This document shows positions 1-5,292 of a stretch of DNA of 5,309 bases, piece by piece. The notes below the pieces were generated by a model. That model saw only the letters and a list, made by a program, of their open reading frames with translations. It was not told the DNA's origin and searched no databases. The DNA is from an uncultured Curtobacterium sp. (lineage in GTDB: Bacteria; Actinomycetota; Actinomycetes; Actinomycetales; Microbacteriaceae). The stretch spans positions 1-5,309 of the forward strand of contig CAJYIG010000186.1 in assembly GCA_913774725.1 (NCBI GenBank), given 5' to 3'. A program made the translations under genes and the position numbers. How positions within the stretch are numbered: position 1 is the first letter of the stretch; every line of letters begins with the position of its first letter.

Positions 1-28
1 GGAGTTCAGACGTGTGCTCTTCCGATCT
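1..28 (+). other. Illumina TruSeq read-2 adapter remnant (not genomic)
   Basis: These 28 bases match, without a mismatch, the 3' part of the standard Illumina TruSeq read-2 adapter, ending in GCTCTTCCGATCT. Genomic sequence starts at base 29. Read on the minus strand in the frame of the adjoining gene, the adapter gives the tail DRKSTRLNS, and in another frame QIGRAHV. Both are adapter-derived peptides and should not be treated as protein. This places the window at a contig edge made from untrimmed reads, and it explains why the GH127 gene has no natural C-terminus. The adapter is identified from memory of its sequence; the match itself is seen directly. Confidence 0.97.
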
Positions 29-1776
29 GTGAAGCCCTGCTGGTCGGCCTGCTCGACGGCGTAGACGAGCGGGCCGCGCTCGATGGCGACCTGCCCGCGG
101 GCCGCGTCGATGCGGGGGTCGGCGACGTACCGGTGTGGTGTCGTGTCGAAGGCGAGCTCGACGGTGTCGCCGGCGGTCCAGTCACGCTCGACCAGGTGCA
201 GGGTGCCGGGGGCGGGGCTCGCCTCGCCGCCGGCACCGGTGACGGTCGTGACGTCGGACCAGGCGGGGATGCGCAACCCGAGGGCCAGCGGGCCGTCCTG
301 GGTCACCGTGACGACGACGCGGCCGTCGTGCGGGTACCCGGTGTCGACGCGGACGGGGCCGAGGTCGACGTCCGCGTACTGGTGGACCTGCAGGCCGCCG
401 TCGGTCACGGTCGCCAGGTACCCGTCGAGGCTCGCGAACGTGCGCATGATGTTCGGCGGGCAGCAGGCGCAGTCGAACCAACCGCGGCGACCGTGCGCGG
501 GGGAGCGGTTCTCGTCCGGGTGTGCGCCGTCGCGGTGCTGCAGCGGGTTGACGTAGAAGTACTCGGTGCCCGCAAGGCTCACCCCGGGCAGGAACGCGTT
601 GTACAGCAGGCGTTCGATCGCGTCGGCGTAGACGGGCTTGCCGGTCGCGAGCAGCAGACGCCACGCCCACTGGACGCCACCGATCGCGGCGCAGGTCTCG
701 GCGTAGCCGCGGTCGGTGGGGAGCTCGTACGGGTCGCCGAACGCCTCCCAGTCCCAGCGGGCGCCGAGGCCACCCGTGATGAACGCCTTCGTCGCCTGCA
801 TGTCGGCGAACTGCCGTTCGCTCGCGGCCAGGAGTTCGGCGTCGCCGGTCTCGATCGCGACGTCCACGGCGCCGGCGGCGAGGTAGACCGCGCGGACGGC
901 GTGGCCCTCGACGGTGGTCGCCTCGCGGACCGGGACCCGGTCCGAGAAGTACGTCGGTTCGCCGCCGGCACGCTCGATGATCCCGTGTCCCCGGGCGTCG
1001 ACGAACCAGTGCGCCAGGTCGAGGTAGGCGCGGGTGCCGGTCTCGCGGTACAGCTCGACGAGTCCCGACTCGACGACCGGGTGGCCGTCGACGTCCTGCG
1101 TGTGGTCGTCGCCCGGCCCGAAGGTGGCGACGAGGTGGTCGGCGTTCCTCGTCGCGACGTCGAGCAGGCCGGTGTCACCCGTCGCCCGGTGCTGCGCGAC
1201 CGCGGCCTGGTACAGGTGCCCGGCGCAGTACAGCTCGTGGCTCCACTTCAGGTCGACGTAGCGCGCGCCGTTCCCCCGCACCTGCTGCACGGAGTCGACG
1301 TAGCCGTCTGCGGCCTGGGCGCGGGCGTAGAGGGCGGTGACCTCGCGCTGCAGGTCGAGCAGGTCCTGGGCGGGAGCGCGGCCGTACTCCCACGCGACGG
1401 CCTCGAGCCACTTCGTCACGTCGGAGTCCATGAAGATCGGCCCCACGACCTCGCCCTGCTCGTCGCCGGCCGCGATCCGGAGGTTCCGGAAGTTCCCGGC
1501 TGCCTCGAGCCGCTCGTGGCCGCTCCGGATCGCATCGCGCCCGTTGCGGTCCTGGCGCAGGGCCCAGGAGCCGCCGGTGATCCGGGCGTCGCCGGCGGGG
1601 AGCGGGCGGAACACCAGGTGTGCGCCGGCGGTCGGGAGGGCCGGGGTCGCGGTGCGCGGGCGGCTGCCGGTCACCGGGATGGCCGGCGGGGTGGTGCCGG
1701 TGGCGCCCGCCTGCGGGGTCCCGCCGGTGGCACCGGTGCCGCTGGCCCGCGGGGTCGTGCCGGTCGTGGTGGTCAT
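29..1776 (-). CDS. GH127 family glycoside hydrolase, beta-L-arabinofuranosidase type, 3'-truncated
   Basis: The protein is a cysteine-dependent, zinc-binding retaining glycosidase of family GH127 (formerly DUF1680), expected to cleave terminal beta-L-arabinofuranosyl groups from plant glycans or glycopeptides. From the ATG at 1776 the frame stays open to the adapter, giving 582 genuine residues. Family signatures in order are PIFMDSDVTKWLEAVAWEYG (113-132), HELYCAGHL (180-188), VEGHAVRA (289-296), TGGLGARWDWEAFGDPYEL (334-352), YAETCAAIGG (358-367), CACCPPN (436-442) and RGPLVY near the end. By alignment in my head to Bifidobacterium HypBA1, E344 is the acid/base, E360, C362, C438 and C439 bind zinc, and C438 is the nucleophile. 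I estimate that some 60-100 C-terminal residues are missing. Residues 1-52 are a Thr/Gly/Ala/Pro-rich stretch with no hydrophobic core, so no signal peptide is evident and the enzyme is probably cytoplasmic. The start is supported by AAGGAGG four bases upstream. Members also act on other sugars, so the exact substrate is inferred. Confidence 0.95.
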
Positions 1777-1780
1777 GGCG

Positions 1781-1787
1781 CCTCCTT
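1781..1787 (-). promoter_or_regulatory. Ribosome binding site of the GH127 gene
   Basis: On the minus strand this reads AAGGAGG, a full match to the anti-Shine-Dalgarno sequence, followed by CGCC and the ATG at 1776-1774. The four-base spacer is rather short but the match is perfect. It decides the start in favour of the long N-terminus that includes the low-complexity segment, over any start nearer the catalytic domain. Confidence 0.85.
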
Positions 1788-1811
1788 GCGTCTGACTGGC
1801 GGCCGTCCGTA

Positions 1812-1827
1812 CGGAAAGCGCTTTCCG
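1812..1827. promoter_or_regulatory. LacI-family operator, CGGAAAGCGCTTTCCG
   Basis: This is a perfect 16-bp palindrome centred on CG between 1819 and 1820. An even-length palindrome with a central CG is the typical shape of LacI-family operators. It ends 35 bases upstream of the GH127 start codon and begins seven bases after the candidate -10 box of that gene, so a bound repressor would cover the transcription start. It lies 110 bases upstream of the lacI start, so control of lacI itself is possible but less direct. The adjacent divergent LacI gene is the natural candidate ligand; this is inference from position. Confidence 0.85.
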
Positions 1828-1833
1828 CGTGCG

Positions 1834-1862
1834 ACGGTACGGCAGTCGGCAGACGTCCGCAA
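1834..1862 (-). promoter_or_regulatory. Candidate sigma-70-type promoter of the GH127 gene
   Basis: On the minus strand, TTGCGG (1862-1857) and TACCGT (1839-1834) are separated by 17 bases. The first keeps the TTG of the -35 consensus and the second keeps the TA and final T of the -10 consensus. The expected start, about seven bases downstream, falls at the edge of the palindromic operator. The spacing and operator position support it, but the hexamers are only partial matches in a GC-rich background. Confidence 0.5.
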
Positions 1863-1898
1863 GGGTCTACCGCGCGCCGCCCGCCGGGCCTGCCGCGG

Positions 1899-1904
1899 TA
1901 GTCT
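1899..1904 (+). promoter_or_regulatory. Possible -10 box of the lacI-type gene
   Basis: TAGTCT fits the TAnnnT pattern and would give a transcript starting near 1911, about 27 bases before the GTG start. No recognisable -35 box lies at the usual distance (the sequence there is GCCGCC), so this is a weak call. Confidence 0.22.
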
Positions 1905-1922
1905 CCTCGGGAACACCCCGTC

Positions 1923-1930
1923 GGAAAGGA
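1923..1930 (+). promoter_or_regulatory. Ribosome binding site of the lacI-type gene
   Basis: GGAAAGGA contains the Shine-Dalgarno core AAAGGA, seven bases before the GTG at 1938. It supports this start, which leaves a ten-residue lead before the DNA-binding domain, as is usual in the family. The site overlaps CGGAAAG (1922-1928), which equals one half of the operator at 1812-1827. Confidence 0.75.
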
Positions 1931-1937
1931 CGTTGCC

Positions 1938-2942
1938 GTGGCCGTCGAGCACACCACCCGGTCCGTCCGCATCACCGACGTCGCGGCGCTCGCCGGGGTG
2001 TCGATCGGGACCGCCTCGAAGGCGCTCAACGACACCGGGCAGCTGCGGGAGGAGACCCGTCGTCGGGTGAAGGACGCCGCCGAGAAGCTCGGCTTCGTCG
2101 GCGACGCACGCGCACGGGCCCTGTCGTCCGGCCGCACGTTCACGGTGGGGATGATCACGACGGACTCGTTCGGACGGTTCACCATGCCGGTGCTGCTCGG
2201 GGCCGAGGACGCCCTGTCGGCCGGCGAGATGATGGTGCTCGTCGGTGACACCCGCGACGACCACGTCCGCGAGGCCCACTACCTCCGCTCGCTCGTCGCC
2301 CGTGGCGTCGACGGGATCGTCGTCACCGGCCGGTCTGCCGATGCCCGGCCGCCGATCGAGGTGCCGCTGCCGGTCCCCGTCGTCTACGCGCTGACACCCT
2401 CGACCGACCCGTCCGACGTGTCGATCACCCTCGACGACGCCGCCGGTGCTGCGGCGGCGGCCACGCACCTGCTCGGCCTCGGGCGCCGACGGATCGCGGT
2501 GGTGACCGGGCCGGAGGACGCGCGGTCCGCCGTGGAGCGGGCACGAGGGGCCGCGGTGGCGCTCGGGGACCGGATGGTCGGCGCTCCGGTGCACGGGGAG
2601 TGGTCCGAGCGATGGGGGCGGCAGGCCGTCGACCTGCTCGACCGGTCGTCGTCGGCGGTCGACGCCGTGCTGTGCGGCAACGACCAGATCGCCCGTGGCG
2701 TGTGCGACCGGCTGCGTGAGACCGGGCGGTCGGTGCCGGGCGACGTCGCGGTGACCGGGTACGACGACTGGGACGTGGTGGCGCTCGCCTCACGGCCGCC
2801 GCTGACCACCGTCGACATGCGGCTCGATGAGCTCGGGCGGATCGCGGGGCGGGCGCTGCTCGAGCTCGTGGCGGGCGGGCGTCCGGCGTCGACGGCCGTG
2901 AACCCGTCGCTCGTCGTCCGCGAGAGCACCGTCGGCGCGTAG
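1938..2942 (+). CDS. LacI-family transcriptional repressor
   Basis: A 334-residue sugar-responsive repressor of normal family length, starting at GTG. The N-terminal helix-turn-helix covers about residues 11-31 (VRITDVAALAGVSIGTASKALN), followed by the third helix TRRRVKDAAEKLGF (40-53). The hinge ARARALSSGRT (57-67) carries Leu62, which corresponds to the leucine that wedges into the central CG step of the operator. The periplasmic-binding-protein-like effector domain runs from about residue 68 to the end and includes DGIVVTG, CGNDQIARG (246-254), VPGDVAVTGYDDWD and the typical C-terminal VVRESTV. The recognition helix reads SIGTASKAL, not the SYQTVSRV of E. coli LacI, so its operator should differ from lacO. 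It is divergent from the GH127 gene, and the only operator between them, GGAAAGCGCTTTCC, is its likely target. The inducer is probably an arabinose-containing sugar released or imported in this pathway, but nothing in the sequence proves that. It is probably monocistronic, since 526 bp separate it from the kinase gene. Confidence 0.96.
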   Translation: MAVEHTTRSVRITDVAALAGVSIGTASKALNDTGQLREETRRRVKDAAEKLGFVGDARARALSSGRTFTVGMITTDSFGRFTMPVLLGAEDALSAGEMMVLVGDTRDDHVREAHYLRSLVARGVDGIVVTGRSADARPPIEVPLPVPVVYALTPSTDPSDVSITLDDAAGAAAAATHLLGLGRRRIAVVTGPEDARSAVERARGAAVALGDRMVGAPVHGEWSERWGRQAVDLLDRSSSAVDAVLCGNDQIARGVCDRLRETGRSVPGDVAVTGYDDWDVVALASRPPLTTVDMRLDELGRIAGRALLELVAGGRPASTAVNPSLVVRESTVGA

Positions 2943-2965
2943 CCCGGCTGCGCGGGTGCCCGGCT

Positions 2966-2991
2966 GCCCGACTGCGCTGGCGCGCTCGGGC
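2966..2991 (+). terminator. Possible hairpin terminator after the lacI-type gene
   Basis: Starting 24 bases after the stop codon, GCCCGA and TCGGGC form outer stem arms around an inner GCGC/GCGC pair. One mismatch and one G-T wobble lie between the two stems, and the loop is very small. There is no T-run, which is common in high-GC actinobacteria but makes the call uncertain, since the whole region is rich in chance GC pairing. Confidence 0.35.
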
Positions 2992-3001
2992 TCCCGGCGG
3001 C

Positions 3002-3065
3002 CCGGCTGTCCGGCGGCCCGGCTGTCCGGCTGCCCGGCTGTCCGGCTGCCCGGCTGTCCGGCTGC
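3002..3065. repeat. Tandem array of eight 8-bp units (CCGGCTGT/CCGGCTGC)
   Basis: Eight consecutive 8-bp units alternate CCGGCTGT and CCGGCTGC, so the array is better seen as four copies of a 16-bp unit. Only the second unit deviates (CCGGCGGC). Degenerate fragments of the same word (CCCGGCTG, GCCCGGCTG) lie just upstream between 2943 and 2966, suggesting an older, decayed extension. No function is apparent. Such a short-period array is likely to vary in copy number by replication slippage. Confidence 0.92.
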
Positions 3066-3080
3066 GGGGCACTGCGGGCG

Positions 3081-3142
3081 TGTCCCGGTCGCACGACATG
3101 CCGCCCGGGGATGTTCCGGTCGCACGACATGCCGTCGGCGAG
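3081..3142. repeat. Two 31-bp direct repeats with core CCGGTCGCACGACATGCCG
   Basis: The 19-base core occurs at 3085-3103 and 3116-3134 with a period of 31. Including the preceding TGTC/TGTT, 22 of 23 bases match (3081-3103 against 3112-3134); the last eight bases of each unit diverge. Each core contains the small inverted repeat GTCG-CA-CGAC, with CGG and CCG at its outer ends. This is consistent with a short hairpin or a protein-binding site, but neither is shown. Confidence 0.85.
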
Positions 3143-3162
3143 GAAGTCGAGCGGCAAGTCCT

Positions 3163-3212
3163 GCGACGGGAAGTTGCCGGCGAGCGCGACGGGAAGTTGC
3201 CGGCGAGCGCGA
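3163..3212. repeat. Two 23-bp tandem repeats containing GGGAAGTTGCCGGCGAGC
   Basis: The segments 3163-3189 and 3186-3212 are identical over 27 bases and share four at the junction, giving a tandem duplication of period 23. The identity with no mismatch suggests a recent duplication or strong conservation. It does not encode a recognisable peptide and no function is visible. Confidence 0.88.
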
Positions 3213-3260
3213 TGGGCCACGATCCCGAACGGGCAGGACGTGCCGCGTGCGGGGCGTCGG

Positions 3261-3322
3261 GCGGGCGAGACGTGTCGGCCAGGGGCGTCGAGCGGGCGAG
3301 ACGTGTCGGCCGGGGGCGTCGA
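3261..3322. repeat. Two 31-bp tandem repeats containing GCGAGACGTGTCGGCC
   Basis: Units 3261-3291 and 3292-3322 match at 30 of 31 bases; the only difference is A3281 against G3312. The preceding bases 3251-3260 (GGGGCGTCGG) match the end of the unit in nine of ten positions, so a partial third copy lies upstream. The period equals that of the repeats at 3081-3142, although the unit sequences are different. Confidence 0.88.
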
Positions 3323-3398
3323 GCGTGACAGATCGTGCCCGCTCGGCGAGGGTGGCGCCGGGGTCGACGGGCGGCGCGGACGGCGGCGCGCCGGTGCG

Positions 3399-3428
3399 TT
3401 GCACGCGTGAGCGCTCACGTGCCAGGAT
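3399..3428 (+). promoter_or_regulatory. Candidate promoter of the kinase operon
   Basis: TTGCAC (3399-3404) and CAGGAT (3423-3428) are 18 bases apart. The first keeps TTG of the -35 consensus, and the second keeps the two most important -10 bases, the second-position A and last-position T. One operator lies inside the spacer and the next starts directly after the -10 box, at the expected transcription start near 3435. The operator arrangement makes this the most plausible promoter, but the hexamers are weak. Confidence 0.4.
3406..3419. promoter_or_regulatory. LacI-family operator 1 of the kinase gene, CGTGAGCGCTCACG
   Basis: A perfect 14-bp palindrome with central CG between 3412 and 3413. 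Its inner 12 bases, GTGAGCGCTCAC, equal the core of the ideal symmetric lac operator known from E. coli work. It sits in the spacer of the candidate promoter, where a bound repressor would block RNA polymerase. The sequence differs from the GGAAAGCGCTTTCC operator of the GH127 gene. Confidence 0.88.
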
Positions 3429-3440
3429 GTGAGCGCTCAC
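3429..3440. promoter_or_regulatory. LacI-family operator 2 of the kinase gene, GTGAGCGCTCAC
   Basis: A perfect 12-bp palindrome identical to the core of operator 1. The two centres are 22 bp apart, close to two helical turns, so both sites face roughly the same side of the DNA. It starts immediately after the candidate -10 box and ends 28 bases before the kinase start codon, so it covers the expected transcription start. Confidence 0.88.
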
Positions 3441-3458
3441 GCAGGACGACGAGGTCTC

Positions 3459-3465
3459 GGGAGGA
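3459..3465 (+). promoter_or_regulatory. Ribosome binding site of the kinase gene
   Basis: GGGAGGA lies just before the ATG at 3469, with GGAGG ending four bases from it. This strong site fixes the start and keeps both operators outside the coding region. Confidence 0.8.
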
Positions 3466-3468
3466 CAC

Positions 3469-5292
3469 ATGAGCGACGACCGCCGACAGCAGGTCGAGGG
3501 CGGCCGCACGACCCTCGGCATCGAACTGGGGTCCACCCGCATCAAGGCCGTGCTCGTCGACGAGCAGCTCCGCCCGATCGCGAGCGGCTCCCACGAGTGG
3601 GAGAACGAGTACGTCGACGGCAGGTGGACCTACCCGCTGGTCGCCGTCGAGACCGGGGTCCGCGCGGCCTACGCCGACCTGGTCGCCGACGTCGAGCGGC
3701 AGTTCGGCGTCCGCCCGACGACGTTCCGTGCGGCCGGCGTCTCGGCGATGATGCACGGCTACCTGGCGTTCGACGAGGACGGCGAGCTCCTCGTCCCGTT
3801 CCGCACCTGGCGCAACACCTCGACCGGCCCCGCGGCCGAGCGGCTCAGCGCCGCACTCGACTTCAACGTGCCGCAGCGCTGGTCGATCGCGCACCTGGTG
3901 CAGGCCGTGCTCGACGAGGAGCCGCACGTCGCACAGCTCGCCGGGATCACGACCCTCGCCGGGTACGTGCACCGCATGCTGACGGGCCGCGACGTCCTGG
4001 GTGTCGGCGACGCCAGCGGCATGTTCCCGATCGGCTCCGGGCCGGTCGACAGCGGGCCGGGGGAGCCCGGTCGCCGCGACTACGACGCCGCGATGCTCGC
4101 CACCACGCAGGACCTGCTCGGCGAGCACGTCCCCGACCTCCGCGCCCTGCTGCCCGAGGTCCTCGTCGCCGGCGAGGACGCCGGGGCGCTCACCCCCGAG
4201 GGTGCCGCGTGGCTCGACCCGACCGGCACGCTGGAGCCCGGCGTCCCGTTCTGCCCGCCCGAGGGCGACGCCGGCACGGGCATGGTCGCCACGAACGCCG
4301 TCGCCCCGCGCACCGGCAACGTCAGCGTCGGCACGAGCATCTTCGCGATGGTGGTCCTCGAACGGGCGCTCCGCACCCCGCACGAGGAACTCGACGTCGT
4401 CACGACCCCGGCAGGTGACGCGGTCGCGATGGTGCACTGCAACAACGGAGCGAGCGAGATCGCGGCCTGGGCCCGCGTCTTCGGGCGGTTCGCCGATGCC
4501 ACGAGCGAGCGGACCGGCGGCGCACCGATCGCGGTCGACGACGTCTACGCGACCCTGCTGGCCGAGGCCGCCGACGCCGACCCGGACGCCGGCGGACTGC
4601 TCTCCTTCAACTACCTGGCGGGCGAACCCGTCACGCGGGTCGAGGACGGCCGACCCCTGCTGCTCCGCACCCCCGGCGCACGCTTCACCCTCGGCAACCT
4701 GGTCCGGTCCGAGGTGCACGGCGCCTTCGCCACCCTGGCGATCGGCATGGACGTCCTGCACGGCGAGCAGGTCGCCGTCGACCGGATGACCGCGCACGGC
4801 GGACTCTTCCGCACGCCGGGCACCCCGCAGCGCCTGCTCGCCGCGGCACTCCGCGTCCCGGTCGCCCTCGAGGACACCGCGGGGGAGGGCGGCGCCTGGG
4901 GCATCGCGGTGCTCGCGGCCTACCTCGAGCACACCGACCAGCCGCTCGAGGACTTCCTCGCCGACACGGTGTTCCGAGGCGACGCGGTGCACGTCGCCGA
5001 GCCCGAGGAGCGCGACGTCCGGGGCTTCCAGGACTACCTGGCCCGGTACCGGGCGGCCCTGCCCGTGCAGGACGTCGCAGCCGCGGCCACCCGCACCGGC
5101 GCAGCAGCCGACCAGGCCGCGGCGACGCGCACCGGCGCAGCAGCCGACCAGGCCGCGGCGACCCGCACCGGCGCAGCAGCCGCCCAGGCCGACCAGGCCG
5201 CACCGGCGGACCCGGACGTACCGACCGACCAGGGCGAGCCGACCGACGTGGTCGAGGCGCGCCTCCAGACCGAACAGGAGCCGACCCGATGA
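3469..5292 (+). CDS. araB: FGGY-family carbohydrate kinase, probable L-ribulokinase
   Basis: A 607-residue ATP-dependent sugar kinase of the FGGY family. As L-ribulokinase it would convert L-ribulose to L-ribulose 5-phosphate in the cytoplasm. The N-terminal domain opens with LGIELGSTRIKAVLVD (16-31), the first phosphate motif, with Glu19 where many FGGY kinases have Asp. WENEYVDGRWTYPL (44-57), MMHGY (94-98) and DASGMFPI (181-188) follow. In the C-terminal domain, EGDAGTGMVATN (265-276) carries Asp267, the likely catalytic base by analogy to GDQQ of glycerol kinase. GNVSVGTS (283-290) is the second phosphate motif, and GGLFRTPGTPQRLLAAALRV followed by EGGAWGIAVLA (473-483) forms the adenosine side. 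The folded part ends near residue 535; residues 539-574 are three 12-residue repeats and the rest is an acidic, Pro/Thr-rich, probably disordered tail. As I recall, the WENE..DG.WTY subtype is the non-classical AraB of Bifidobacterium and Bacteroides araBDA-type loci, which fits the arabinosidase neighbour. Databases often call it xylulokinase, so the symbol is less sure than the family. It is controlled by two operators upstream. Confidence 0.93.
   Translation: MSDDRRQQVEGGRTTLGIELGSTRIKAVLVDEQLRPIASGSHEWENEYVDGRWTYPLVAVETGVRAAYADLVADVERQFGVRPTTFRAAGVSAMMHGYLAFDEDGELLVPFRTWRNTSTGPAAERLSAALDFNVPQRWSIAHLVQAVLDEEPHVAQLAGITTLAGYVHRMLTGRDVLGVGDASGMFPIGSGPVDSGPGEPGRRDYDAAMLATTQDLLGEHVPDLRALLPEVLVAGEDAGALTPEGAAWLDPTGTLEPGVPFCPPEGDAGTGMVATNAVAPRTGNVSVGTSIFAMVVLERALRTPHEELDVVTTPAGDAVAMVHCNNGASEIAAWARVFGRFADATSERTGGAPIAVDDVYATLLAEAADADPDAGGLLSFNYLAGEPVTRVEDGRPLLLRTPGARFTLGNLVRSEVHGAFATLAIGMDVLHGEQVAVDRMTAHGGLFRTPGTPQRLLAAALRVPVALEDTAGEGGAWGIAVLAAYLEHTDQPLEDFLADTVFRGDAVHVAEPEERDVRGFQDYLARYRAALPVQDVAAAATRTGAAADQAAATRTGAAADQAAATRTGAAAAQADQAAPADPDVPTDQGEPTDVVEARLQTEQEPTR
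5083..5190 (+). repeat. Three in-frame 36-bp tandem repeats in the kinase tail
   Basis: Units 5083-5118, 5119-5154 and 5155-5190 each encode AATRTGAAADQA, with the last copy reading AAAQA in place of AAADQA. GACCAGGCC (5191-5199) repeats the unit end once more. DNA identity is very high, with one or two base differences between units, so the array looks young and liable to gain or lose copies. Because 36 is a multiple of three, such changes keep the frame and would only alter tail length. It lies beyond the folded kinase core. Confidence 0.95.

Larger units (their letters stand above)
2943..3468. other. 526-bp repeat-rich intergenic region without a convincing gene
   Basis: No frame here shows a recognisable protein, and the open frames that cross it read into low-complexity Arg/Pro/Ala/Gly strings caused by the tandem repeats. 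From left to right it holds a possible terminator hairpin, an 8/16-bp tandem array, a pair of 31-bp units, a pair of 23-bp units, a second pair of 31-bp units with a different sequence, about 75 bp of plain GC-rich sequence, then the promoter and two operators of the kinase gene. The stretches 3213-3250 and 3323-3398 show nothing I can name. Confidence 0.8.

Noticed and set aside
1..236. A 76-codon minus-strand frame ending in QIGRAHV
   Set aside because: It lies in a different frame of the GH127 gene and its C-terminus is translated adapter sequence.
1922..1937. Second operator for the LacI-type protein at CGGAAAG before its own start
   Set aside because: Only one half-site matches; the other side (GACGTTGCC) is not the reverse complement, and the match is largely explained by the Shine-Dalgarno sequence.
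133..2070. A 645-codon open frame on the plus strand
   Set aside because: It is the antisense shadow of the GH127 gene, whose minus-strand frame has clear family motifs and catalytic residues. The plus-strand translation is rich in Val, Arg, Gly and Asp with no recognisable domain, as expected for antisense frames at this GC content.
3002..3322. Possible CRISPR array
   Set aside because: The repeats are directly tandem with no unique spacers of regular length, unit sequences differ between blocks, and no cas gene is present.
3340..3398. Terminator or small RNA in the GC-rich stretch before the kinase promoter
   Set aside because: I found no clear stem with a plausible loop or T-run; pairing there is no better than expected by chance at this GC content.
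2384..3545. Long minus-strand frames with SRAAGQPG-like repeats across the lacI end and the spacer
   Set aside because: The peptide repeats simply mirror the 8/16-bp DNA array; the frames run antisense through the repressor gene and show no domain or ribosome binding site that I could recognise.
3415..4992. A 525-codon open frame on the minus strand
   Set aside because: It lies opposite the FGGY kinase gene, has no recognisable motifs, and would begin inside that gene and run across the operators of its promoter.
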